In this document: piece after piece, positions 47,413 through 54,878 of the stretch
Numbering within the stretch: the stretch's first letter is position 1
Layout: every line of letters begins with the position of its first letter
Program-made: the position numbers and the translations under genes
The notes under the pieces: model-generated
Database searches by the model: none
The model's input: the letters and a program-made list of their open reading frames with translations, nothing else
What the model was told of the DNA's origin: nothing
NCBI GenBank assembly: GCA_937872175.1
Contig: CALMPI010000009.1
Location: forward strand, 124,001 to 188,000
Direction of reading: 5' to 3'
Source of the DNA: an uncultured Flavobacteriales bacterium
Lineage (GTDB): Bacteria > Bacteroidota > Bacteroidia > Flavobacteriales_F > PHOS-HE28
Length of the DNA stretch: 64,000 bases

Positions 47413-47637
47413 TCAGGTGATCAATGCAACGAACGCACCGATCAGCAGCAGGACCAACACACCTACCCGCCTGTTCCAGCATCCGCGTAATGCAGAACGG
47501 TAGATCAGCTTGGGGATGAGCAGGCTACGCACCCAGGCACCCGGTCTGCGCACCAGGCCGAGCAGTCCTTCCAAAATTTCCTGTGCGAACACTTCCGCGA
47601 TGAACTCCGCGATCGCTTCGCCAACGGGCATTCTCAC
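47413..47637 (-). CDS. Small membrane protein of unknown function
   Basis: 74 residues from GTG 47637, or 72 from ATG 47631. The N-terminal 30 residues are amphipathic helical and acidic (GEAIAEFIAEVFAQEILEG); then a basic stretch and one C-terminal membrane helix (VGVLVLLLIGAFVALIT). The GTG overlaps the stop codon of the deoxynucleoside-kinase gene (GTGA), which suggests translational coupling and supports a real gene. I do not recognise a named family. Confidence 0.5.
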   Translation of the reverse strand: MRMPVGEAIAEFIAEVFAQEILEGLLGLVRRPGAWVRSLLIPKLIYRSALRGCWNRRVGVLVLLLIGAFVALIT

Positions 47638-48335
47638 CGCTTCTTCGCGGTGGCCTTGGCCGGGGCTTTGGCCGGCGCCTTCGCGGGTTTCGCGTGTCCG
47701 TTGGTGGAAGGCGTCTCCGCCGGGAAGAGGCCGTGGATCTCGGCGTCGATGGACTGGATGATCTTACCCAGGTCGTCCGGCTTCACATGGAAGGCGTTGT
47801 CGTCGACGTCGATGATCAGCAGCTTGCCTTTGTCGTAGGTGCTGATCCAGGCCTCGTAGCGCTCGTTGAGGCGCTTGAGGTAGTCGATGCTGATGCCGTT
47901 CTCGTATTCGCGGCCGCGCTCGGCGATCTGCTTCACCAGGTTGGGCACGCTGGCGCGCAGGTAGATCAGCAGGTCGGGGGGCATGATCGCGCTGTCCATG
48001 TTCTGGAACAGGCGGAAGTAGTTCTCGAAGTCGCGCGTGGTCATCAGCCCCATCGCGTGCAGGTTGGGGGCGAAGATGAAGGCGTCCTCGTAGATGGTGC
48101 GGTCCTGGATGACGCTGCGGCCGCTGCGGCGGATCTCCAGCAGCTGCTCGAAGCGGCTGTTGAGGAAGAAGATCTGGAGGTTGAAGCTCCAGCGCTGCAT
48201 GTCCTTGTAGAAGTCGAACAGGTAGGGGTTGTTGTCCACGGCCTCCTGCAGCTGGTCCCACTTGTAGTGCTTGGCCAGGAGCTGCGTGAGGGTGGTCTTG
48301 CCCGAACCGATGTTGCCGGCGATCGCGATGTGCAT
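47634..48335 (-). CDS. Deoxynucleoside kinase
   Basis: 233 residues from ATG 48335. P-loop GNIGSGKTT (7-15), the DRS-like motif QDRTIYED, and the LID arginines in RGREYENG. It resembles bacterial deoxyadenosine/deoxyguanosine kinases. A Lys/Ala/Pro tail of about 20 residues (AKPAKAPAKAPAKATAKKR) follows the fold and may be flexible. A second, distinct kinase is encoded at 54146-54775; bacteria with two often pair a dGK with a dAK. A -7 element (TATCTTCG at 48362-48369) lies 26 nt upstream. Confidence 0.92.
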   Translation of the reverse strand: MHIAIAGNIGSGKTTLTQLLAKHYKWDQLQEAVDNNPYLFDFYKDMQRWSFNLQIFFLNSRFEQLLEIRRSGRSVIQDRTIYEDAFIFAPNLHAMGLMTTRDFENYFRLFQNMDSAIMPPDLLIYLRASVPNLVKQIAERGREYENGISIDYLKRLNERYEAWISTYDKGKLLIIDVDDNAFHVKPDDLGKIIQSIDAEIHGLFPAETPSTNGHAKPAKAPAKAPAKATAKKR

Positions 48336-48361
48336 GATGAGTCGGTGCTGAAGCGGGATGG

Positions 48362-48369
48362 CGAAGATA
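48362..48369 (-). promoter_or_regulatory. -7 element of the first deoxynucleoside kinase
   Basis: TATCTTCG on the minus strand, 26 nt before ATG 48335. Confidence 0.45.
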
Positions 48370-48406
48370 TCCGCCTCCTGCTGCGCCATGCGCCCTTGTG
48401 GAAAAG

Positions 48407-49216
48407 TCAGGGTGCGGGCAGACGCGCGATCACGATGCGGTCCGGAAGCAGGAGCATCATGCGGCCCTGCTCCACGCGCGCATCGCGCAGCACTTCACCC
48501 GCATGCAGCGACGGCAGCGGCAGCGGTGTGAGGTCGAGCGCGCGCAGGTCGAACCGTTCGAACCGGCCGGCGCGCACCAGGTACAGCGAACGGTGGCGCA
48601 CCTCGAAGCGCTCCACGTCGGTGAGCGGGATGGTGCGGGCGTAGGTGCCGAAGATGTCGAACACCAGGATGCCTTGGCGCGGCGAGTTGACGTAGAGCCA
48701 GTTGTCCAGCTCCTGCATCTGCACGGGCTCGGGGGTGAGGCCGATGAGCTGGTCGATGCGGCCGGTGGCCGCGACGGGCCGCAGCTGCGCGTCCACACGG
48801 ATCAGCTCGCCCTCGCGCTGGTCGAAGAACCAGAAGTGGTTCTGCACACTGGCGCAGGCCAGCACCACCTGGGGGAAGCCGCTGCGCGGCAGATTGATCA
48901 CGCTGCCCTGCAGGCTCAGCGTGTTGTCCAGCATCGCCAGCTGGCCCTGCTCGGCGCTGAAGAGCAGCGGCTTCAGGCTGTAGAACGCATCCAGCACGGC
49001 GATGCGGCCGAAGGTCTTCACGCTGTTGCGCAGCCAGCTTTCGCCACGTGGGTTGAAGAGGGCCAGCTCGTCGCCTCGCAGGGCGTACACGTTCCCCAGT
49101 TCATCGGTGGTGAAGGCATCAAAGCGTCCCTCGATCACCGCTTCCACCTGCGGAGCGGACTGTGGTGCGACCCGCAGAGCGGCCAGCAGGGCGAACAGGG
49201 TGATGGTGCGCGGCAT
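48407..49216 (-). CDS. Exported protein, predicted beta-propeller
   Basis: 269 residues from ATG 49216, with a signal-like N-terminus (MPRTITLFALLAALRVA). The rest reads as repeated strand units (FTTDELGNVYALRGDELALF, LDNWLYVNSPRQGILVFDIF, VRHRSLYLVRAGRFERFD) of about 40 residues, typical of a propeller. No catalytic motif is seen. Its ATG overlaps the stop of the GH3 gene (TGATG), so the two are coupled; the meaning of that link is unknown. Confidence 0.75.
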   Translation of the reverse strand: MPRTITLFALLAALRVAPQSAPQVEAVIEGRFDAFTTDELGNVYALRGDELALFNPRGESWLRNSVKTFGRIAVLDAFYSLKPLLFSAEQGQLAMLDNTLSLQGSVINLPRSGFPQVVLACASVQNHFWFFDQREGELIRVDAQLRPVAATGRIDQLIGLTPEPVQMQELDNWLYVNSPRQGILVFDIFGTYARTIPLTDVERFEVRHRSLYLVRAGRFERFDLRALDLTPLPLPSLHAGEVLRDARVEQGRMMLLLPDRIVIARLPAP

Positions 49217-50727
49217 CAGGGCACGGTCTGCGGCAACAACTGTTCCAGGTAGCTGCGGTCGTTGGCCAGGCGCGGCACCTTGTGCTGGCCGCCGAGCTTG
49301 CCGCGCCGCTTCATCCATTCATGGAAGGTGCCCGCCGGCACCGCATGCACCACGGGCCGGGCCAGGAGGCGGTCGCCGGTGCGCTTGGCGTCGTAGTCCG
49401 AGTTCACCTCGCGCAGCGAGGCGTCCATGGTGGCGATGAAGGCATCGAGGTCCCGGGGGCTGCGCTCGAACTCGATGATCCATTCGTGTCCGCCGCGCCC
49501 TGTGGCGCTCTGGTGGATGGGCCCGGCGGTGTACTCACGGACGATGGCGTCATGCGCGCGGCAGGCGGTCTCGATGGCGCGGTCGGCGTTCTCCACGATG
49601 AGCTCCTCCCCGAAGGCATTGATGAAGCTGCGCGTGCGGCCGCTCACCTGGATGCGGTAGGGGCGCACACTGGTGAAGCGCACGGTGTCGCCGGGCACGT
49701 AGCGCCAGAGGCCGGCATTGGTGCTCACCACCAGGGCGTACTGGCGCCCCACCTCCACCTCGTGCAGCAGTTTGGTCTCCGGCCGTTCGCGCCCCACCTG
49801 GTCAAGCGGCATGAACTCGAAGAAGATGCCGTAGTCCAGCATCAGCAGCAGGTCGTCCGCGCCGTGCCTGTCCTGGATGGCGAAGTAGCCCTCGCTGGCG
49901 TTGTAGCTCTCCAGGTAGTTCATGGTGGGCGAGGGGAACAGCGCGGCGAACTGATCGCGGTAGGGGCGGAAGCTCACACCGCCGTGCATGAAGAGCTCCA
50001 GGTTGGGCCACACCTCCAGCATGTGGCGCTTGCCGGTGAGCTCCAGGATGCGCCGCAGGATCACCAGGGTCCAGCTGGGCACTCCGGCGATGCAGCGCAC
50101 ATCCTCGCGCATGGTCTCGCGCGCCATCTGCTCGATCTTCTCCTCCCACTTGTCCATCAACGCCACCTCGATGGCCGGAGTACGCCGGAACTCCACCCAG
50201 ATGGGCAGGTTGCGGATGATGATGGCGCTGAGGTCGCCCGCGTAGGCATCCGGCCGGAGCCGCTCGATGGTGCTGCTTCCGCCCACCACCATGCTCATGC
50301 CCATGAACAGCTTGCTCTGCGGGAACTGCTCGTAGTGCAGGGCGATGAGGTCCTTGCCGCCTTTGTAGTGGCAGTCCTCCAGCGCCTCGCGCGTCACGGG
50401 GATGAACTTGCTGCGGTCCTGGGTGGTGCCGCTGCTCTTGGCGAACCACTTCACGTCCGTGGGCCAGAGCAGGTTCTGTTCCCCCTGCCGCATGCGTTCC
50501 ACATAGGGGCGCACATCGTTGTAGTCCTGCAGGGGCACGCGCTCGCGGAACGTGTCGGGCTCGCGCACCGTGCCATACTCGTGGCGCTTGCCCCATTCGG
50601 TGTGGCGGGCGCTGCGCACCAGATGGTGGAACACCTCCAGCTGGGCTTCATGCGGGTTGTCGCGGAAGAGGTTGATCTGCTGCAACCGCTTCTTGATCAG
50701 GAAGGAGAACAGCGCGTTGACGGGCAT
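49216..50727 (-). CDS. GH3-family acyl-adenylating protein
   Basis: 503 residues. Adenylation motifs: KSSGTTQDRSKFIPVT (phosphate loop), YNASEGYFAIQD (ASEG), and YVPGDTVRFT followed by INAFGEELIVEN. Plant GH3 enzymes conjugate amino acids to hormone carboxylates through an acyl-adenylate; bacterial members are common in Bacteroidota with unknown substrates. Probably cytoplasmic, with no signal peptide. It leads a coupled pair with a predicted propeller protein. TACCTTTT at 50771-50778 on this strand is a possible -7 element. Confidence 0.92.
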   Translation of the reverse strand: MPVNALFSFLIKKRLQQINLFRDNPHEAQLEVFHHLVRSARHTEWGKRHEYGTVREPDTFRERVPLQDYNDVRPYVERMRQGEQNLLWPTDVKWFAKSSGTTQDRSKFIPVTREALEDCHYKGGKDLIALHYEQFPQSKLFMGMSMVVGGSSTIERLRPDAYAGDLSAIIIRNLPIWVEFRRTPAIEVALMDKWEEKIEQMARETMREDVRCIAGVPSWTLVILRRILELTGKRHMLEVWPNLELFMHGGVSFRPYRDQFAALFPSPTMNYLESYNASEGYFAIQDRHGADDLLLMLDYGIFFEFMPLDQVGRERPETKLLHEVEVGRQYALVVSTNAGLWRYVPGDTVRFTSVRPYRIQVSGRTRSFINAFGEELIVENADRAIETACRAHDAIVREYTAGPIHQSATGRGGHEWIIEFERSPRDLDAFIATMDASLREVNSDYDAKRTGDRLLARPVVHAVPAGTFHEWMKRRGKLGGQHKVPRLANDRSYLEQLLPQTVP

Positions 50728-50794
50728 GTCGGGAGCGGATGGGGTCCGTTGGCGCGGCTATCTTGTGCCGAAAAGGTAAGGACCCGCCGCCGAC

Positions 50795-51607
50795 ATGCAC
50801 ACCGGACCCCTGCGCAAGCTCAGCGCCACGTTCGTTCAGGGCAGCTCCCCCCGCGATGGCGAGGTGCGCTACACCATGCGCCTGGGCGCCGACACCACGG
50901 ACCTCAACACCCGGGTCGGCGCTGCGCTCACGGTGCGCGCCACCGGGGCCAGGACCTGTGTGGTGTGCGGGCGGAGCGTGACGAAGTTCTTCGGCCAGGG
51001 CTTCTGCTTCCCGTGCTTCCGCGATGCACCGGAGGCCTCCGAGTGCATCGTGCGGCCCGAGCTGTGCCGCGCCCACCTGGGCGAGGGTCGCGATCCGGCC
51101 TGGGAGCGTGAGCACCACGACCAGGAGCACATCGTCTACCTCAGCTTCACCGGCGGGGTGAAGGTGGGCGTCACCCGCAGCACGCAGGTGCCGGTGCGCT
51201 GGATCGATCAGGGTGCGGTGCGGGCCCTGCCCATCGCGCGAACGCCCCACCGTCAGCTCGCGGGCCTCATCGAAGTGGCCCTCAAGAAGGTGTTCGCCGA
51301 CCGCACCGACTGGCGGGCCATGCTGCGTCCTGTGAACCCACCACCCGATGTGTTGTCGGCCGCACGGCCCGGGGCCCTCGCCGCCCTGCCGGAAGCGCTC
51401 ACGCCCTATGCCCTGGCGGAAGAGGAAGGGTGGACCCTGGCCTATCCCGTGGACCACCTGCCGCCCAAGGTCAAGAGCATCAACCTGGACAAGGAGCCGG
51501 AGGTGTCCGGCACCCTCGCCGCCATCAAGGGGCAGTACCTCATTTGGGCTGATGGCCGCGTGCTCAATGTGCGGAACCACAGCGGGTTCCACATCGAATT
51601 GGGCTGA
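50795..51607 (+). CDS. DUF2797 protein
   Basis: 270 residues. Cysteines in CVVCGRS and FCFPCF, with more Cys downstream (SECIV, ELCRAHLG), suggest a zinc ribbon at residues 55-95. The middle (HIVYLSFTGGVKVGVTRSTQ, then RWIDQGA) resembles a GIY-YIG-like fold, with Tyr, Gly, Val and Arg in the expected order. I recall DUF2797 as uncharacterised and possibly nuclease-like; activity is unproven. Divergent from the GH3 gene with 67 bp between the starts; TATCTTGT at 50759-50766 may be its -7 element. Confidence 0.85.
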   Translation: MHTGPLRKLSATFVQGSSPRDGEVRYTMRLGADTTDLNTRVGAALTVRATGARTCVVCGRSVTKFFGQGFCFPCFRDAPEASECIVRPELCRAHLGEGRDPAWEREHHDQEHIVYLSFTGGVKVGVTRSTQVPVRWIDQGAVRALPIARTPHRQLAGLIEVALKKVFADRTDWRAMLRPVNPPPDVLSAARPGALAALPEALTPYALAEEEGWTLAYPVDHLPPKVKSINLDKEPEVSGTLAAIKGQYLIWADGRVLNVRNHSGFHIELG

Positions 51608-51746
51608 AGCCGGGATCTTTTTCCGCGGTCACTGCAACCCATCCATCGGCCTCGCCGTACAGAAGGCAGGTTTTGGTCAGTGGACCGATCGTTAGGGCAG
51701 TCGAGGGGTCGTTCTTCGGAACGGCCCTTCGCTGTTTCCGGACGGG

Positions 51747-53546
51747 TCAGTGCACCTCGATGGCGAAGGGCATGCGGGCCTGGATGCCGGTGACCTGCTT
51801 CATGCGCTGCAGTTCGCGGGCCTGGCGCACCACGTCGGGGTCGAGGCCCAGCACCTCGCGCTCCACGTAAGTGGAGGCCTGTGCGTTCAGGCTCTTCATG
51901 AGGCTTTTGAAGAGGTCCTCCTGCTCGGGGTAGCCCACGGTGCGATACTCCTCCACGCCGGCCATTCGCGCGGCGGCCGTGATGGCGTCCTCGAGCCCGC
52001 CCAGCTCGTCCACCAGCCCGATCCGCTTGGCATCCGTGCCGGTCCAGACCCGGCCGCGGCCCACACTGTCCACCTGGGCCACGCTCATCTTGCGGCCTTC
52101 GGCCACACGGGCTTTGAAGTCCTCGTAGAAACGGTCCACCAGCTCCTGGATCAGGGCGCGTTCATCGGCGCGCAGCGGGCGCGACACGTCGAACAGGTCG
52201 GCGTAGTGGTTGGTCTTCACGCCGTCCACGGTCACGCCGAGGTGCTCGTTCAACAGCTCCTGCATGTTGGGGATGATGCCGAACACGCCGATGCTGCCGG
52301 TGATGGTGTTGGGTTCGGCGAAGATGGTGTTGGCGTTGCAGCTGATGTAGTAGCCACCGCTGGCGGCCACGTCGCCCATGCTCACCACCACCGGCTTGGC
52401 CGCGCGGGCCAGCCCCATTTCGCGCCAGATCACATCGCTGGCCAGGCCGCTGCCGCCGGGGCTGTTCACCCGCAGCACGATGGCCTTCACGGTGCTGTCC
52501 TCCCGGGCCTTGCGGATGGCCTCGGACAGCGTTTCGCTGCCGATGCTCTCCTCGTCGCCCTTGCCGCTGCTGATGCCGCCGGTGGCGTACACCACCGCCA
52601 CTTTGGCCTTGGCGGTCGACGAGCCGGTGATCACGTCGTCGCCCTTCACATGGGCGCGCTTGTAGGTGCCCAGGGACACGAGCTCCAGCTCCTTGCCCTC
52701 CTCCACGCCGAAGCGCTTCTTCATCAAGGCCAGCACCTCGTCACGGTACAGGGTGCCGTCCACCAGCCCGAGGCGGTGCGCATCGGGTGCCCGACGGATC
52801 AGCAGGCTGTCGGCGATCTGGTCCAGCCGCGCCTTGTCCAAGTGGCGCGAGGTGGCGATGGCCTCCAGGTACTGGTCCCAGATGCCGTCGATCAGGGCGC
52901 CCAGCTGCTCCTCGTTGGCCGGGGTCATCTCCGTTTCGGTGTACGACTCGCCGAAGCTCTTGTATTTGTTGTTGCTGCCCTTGATGAACTGGATGTCCAC
53001 CCCGGCCTTGTCGAAGAGCCCCTTGAAGAAGGTGAGCTGGGCCTGCAGGCCGCGGAAGTCCAGGTCGCCTTCCGGCACCACGAACACCGAATCGGCCGCG
53101 CTGGCCAGGAAGTAGGTGCCCTGGGTGAGGAACTCCGAGTGCGCATAGATGGGCTTGCCGCTCGTGGTGCGGAACTCCAGCAGCTTGCGGCGGATCTCCT
53201 GGGCGGTGGCGCTGCCGGTGTTCAGCATCGTCGGCTCCAGGAAGATGCCGGTGATGCGCTCATCGCGGCCGGCCTTGTCGATGCTCTCCAGCAGCTCGTC
53301 GAGCCCTGTGCGCCCGGCGCCTTGGAAGGGGCCGAAGTCCAGGTCCAGGTCGTCCTTGCGGCCGCGGTCCACGATCTGATCGTCCAGGCGGAGGTGCAGC
53401 ACGGAGCCCTTCTTCACCGTGGGCGCCTTGTCGCCGAAGGAGGCGCCGGCGGCGGCCACGATGCCGAGCAGCAGGACGAAGAGCAACACGCACACCAGCA
53501 GGAAGCCCAGCATGGAGGCGAACACATACTTGAGGAATTGGCCCAT
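51747..53546 (-). CDS. sppA: Signal peptide peptidase SppA
   Basis: 599 residues from ATG 53546, the long double-domain (67K) type. N-terminal membrane anchor (about 7-38). The N-domain Lys of the Ser-Lys dyad is probably in NNKYKSFGE near residue 198. The nucleophile Ser is in GDVAASGGYYISC near residue 395. It is membrane-bound and degrades leftover signal peptides. A -7 element TACTTTCG (53573-53580) lies 26 nt upstream, divergent from folK. Confidence 0.95.
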   Translation of the reverse strand: MGQFLKYVFASMLGFLLVCVLLFVLLLGIVAAAGASFGDKAPTVKKGSVLHLRLDDQIVDRGRKDDLDLDFGPFQGAGRTGLDELLESIDKAGRDERITGIFLEPTMLNTGSATAQEIRRKLLEFRTTSGKPIYAHSEFLTQGTYFLASAADSVFVVPEGDLDFRGLQAQLTFFKGLFDKAGVDIQFIKGSNNKYKSFGESYTETEMTPANEEQLGALIDGIWDQYLEAIATSRHLDKARLDQIADSLLIRRAPDAHRLGLVDGTLYRDEVLALMKKRFGVEEGKELELVSLGTYKRAHVKGDDVITGSSTAKAKVAVVYATGGISSGKGDEESIGSETLSEAIRKAREDSTVKAIVLRVNSPGGSGLASDVIWREMGLARAAKPVVVSMGDVAASGGYYISCNANTIFAEPNTITGSIGVFGIIPNMQELLNEHLGVTVDGVKTNHYADLFDVSRPLRADERALIQELVDRFYEDFKARVAEGRKMSVAQVDSVGRGRVWTGTDAKRIGLVDELGGLEDAITAAARMAGVEEYRTVGYPEQEDLFKSLMKSLNAQASTYVEREVLGLDPDVVRQARELQRMKQVTGIQARMPFAIEVH

Positions 53547-53572
53547 GGTCGGAGGAAGGTTCGTTCGGAGGC

Positions 53573-53580
53573 CGAAAGTA
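53573..53580 (-). promoter_or_regulatory. -7 element of sppA
   Basis: TACTTTCG on the minus strand, 26 nt before the ATG. The same octamer serves folK on the other strand. Confidence 0.45.
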
Positions 53581-53649
53581 CCCGGGCGTTGCGCCGGGGT
53601 TCCATGGCGATCACACCAACGGTGGGCGCGGGGGATGGAAGGTGCCGGG

Positions 53650-53657
53650 TACTTTCG
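53650..53657 (+). promoter_or_regulatory. -7 element of folK
   Basis: TACTTTCG ends only 4 nt before ATG 53662, so the transcript may be leaderless or nearly so. Confidence 0.45.
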
Positions 53658-53661
53658 CCGC

Positions 53662-54126
53662 ATGGGGGGTGAAGTGCTGCTGCTGCTTGGGGCCGACCAG
53701 GGCGATGTGCGGGCCACCTTCAGCCACGCCGAACAGGCCATCGCCGCCCGGTGCGGCCCGGTGCTGGCCCGCAGCCGCGACCACTGGACCGAGCCCTGGG
53801 GCTTCGCCGGACCGGCGCTCTTCCTGAACCGGGCGCTGCTGATCGACACGGCGCTGGGGCCGGACGAGCTGATGGACCATCTGCTCGCCATCGAGCGCGA
53901 GCTGGGGCGGGTGCGCGGCAGCGGGGGCTACACCTCGCGCCCCATCGACATCGACATCCTGCTCTGGGGCGCCCAGCGCATTGACCTGCCGAGGGTGCAG
54001 GTGCCACACCCTCGCCTGCATGAGCGCGCGTTCGCGTTGGCCCCCGCCGCCGACCTGCTGCCGCTGGCCATGCCCCCCGGCCGGGACCGCACCGTGCTGC
54101 AGCTGCTGGACGACCTCCGGAGCTGA
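53662..54126 (+). CDS. folK: Hydroxymethyldihydropterin pyrophosphokinase
   Basis: 154 residues from ATG 53662. LLLGADQGDVRATF start, ALFLNRALLIDTAL and the signature RPIDIDILLWG, with PHPRLHERAFAL after it. It transfers pyrophosphate from ATP to 6-hydroxymethyl-dihydropterin, one step before dihydropteroate synthase in folate synthesis. A deoxynucleoside-kinase gene follows after 19 bp, probably cotranscribed. Confidence 0.95.
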   Translation: MGGEVLLLLGADQGDVRATFSHAEQAIAARCGPVLARSRDHWTEPWGFAGPALFLNRALLIDTALGPDELMDHLLAIERELGRVRGSGGYTSRPIDIDILLWGAQRIDLPRVQVPHPRLHERAFALAPAADLLPLAMPPGRDRTVLQLLDDLRS

Positions 54127-54145
54127 TCGCCCAACTTCGCGCCCC

Positions 54146-54775
54146 ATGCACCACGGCTACATCGCGCTGGAGGGCCTGATCGGCGCGGGCAAGACCACGC
54201 TGGCGCGGCGGCTGGCCGAACGCTGGGGCGCGCGCCTGGTGTTGGAGGAGTTCGACGACAACCCCTTCCTGCCCCGCTTCTACGCCGACCCGCAGCGCTA
54301 TGCCTTCGCCGTGGAACTGAGCTTCCTCGCGCAGCGCTACCACCAGCTCAAACGGGCCAGCGAGCAGGACCTTTTCGCCCCGCGCACCGTGGCCGACTAC
54401 TCCATCGGCAAATCGCTGGTGTTCGCCAGCGCCACGCTCAACCCCGAGGAGAACACGCTCTTCCGCGACCTGTACCGCATCATGTACGGCTCCCTGCCAC
54501 GCCCCGATCTGATCGTGTACCTGCACCTGCCCCTGGAGCGCGTGCGCGACCGCATCCGCCTGCGTGGCCGCAGCTACGAGCAGGACATCCGGCCGGACTA
54601 CCTGGAGCGGCTGCGCGAACTGTACATGGACCACCTGCAGAAGACCGAAGGCTCGCAGGTGCTGGTGGTGGACCTGGGCGGCCGCGACCTGTTGCAGGAC
54701 CAGGACGCTTACGAGGCCCTGTGCGGGCGGCTGGAACAGCCGCAGGGCAGGCCGTTCGACGTGCTTCAGCTCTGA
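54146..54775 (+). CDS. Deoxynucleoside kinase, second type
   Basis: 209 residues from ATG 54146. P-loop GLIGAGKTT, then LEEFDDNPFLPRFYADPQRYA (nucleoside-binding Glu). The DRS-like motif reads VADYSIGKSL, without the usual Arg, which may alter catalysis or substrate choice. LID region RGRSYEQDI. It pairs with folK in one unit; this folK-kinase order is common in Bacteroidota as I recall. Distinct from the kinase at 47634-48335, whose motif is DRT. Confidence 0.9.
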   Translation: MHHGYIALEGLIGAGKTTLARRLAERWGARLVLEEFDDNPFLPRFYADPQRYAFAVELSFLAQRYHQLKRASEQDLFAPRTVADYSIGKSLVFASATLNPEENTLFRDLYRIMYGSLPRPDLIVYLHLPLERVRDRIRLRGRSYEQDIRPDYLERLRELYMDHLQKTEGSQVLVVDLGGRDLLQDQDAYEALCGRLEQPQGRPFDVLQL

Positions 54776-54834
54776 TCCACAGGGTGCCGTGGAGAATTGG
54801 CCGGATCCGGGCCTTCCGCCCACGGGGGCGTTGT

Positions 54835-54842
54835 TATGTTTG
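54835..54842 (+). promoter_or_regulatory. -7 element of the TPR lipoprotein gene
   Basis: TATGTTTG, exact TAnnTTTG, 36 nt before ATG 54879. Confidence 0.6.
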
Positions 54843-54878
54843 CGCCCGGAACCTCCTGACCATCAGCATCCCGAACAC

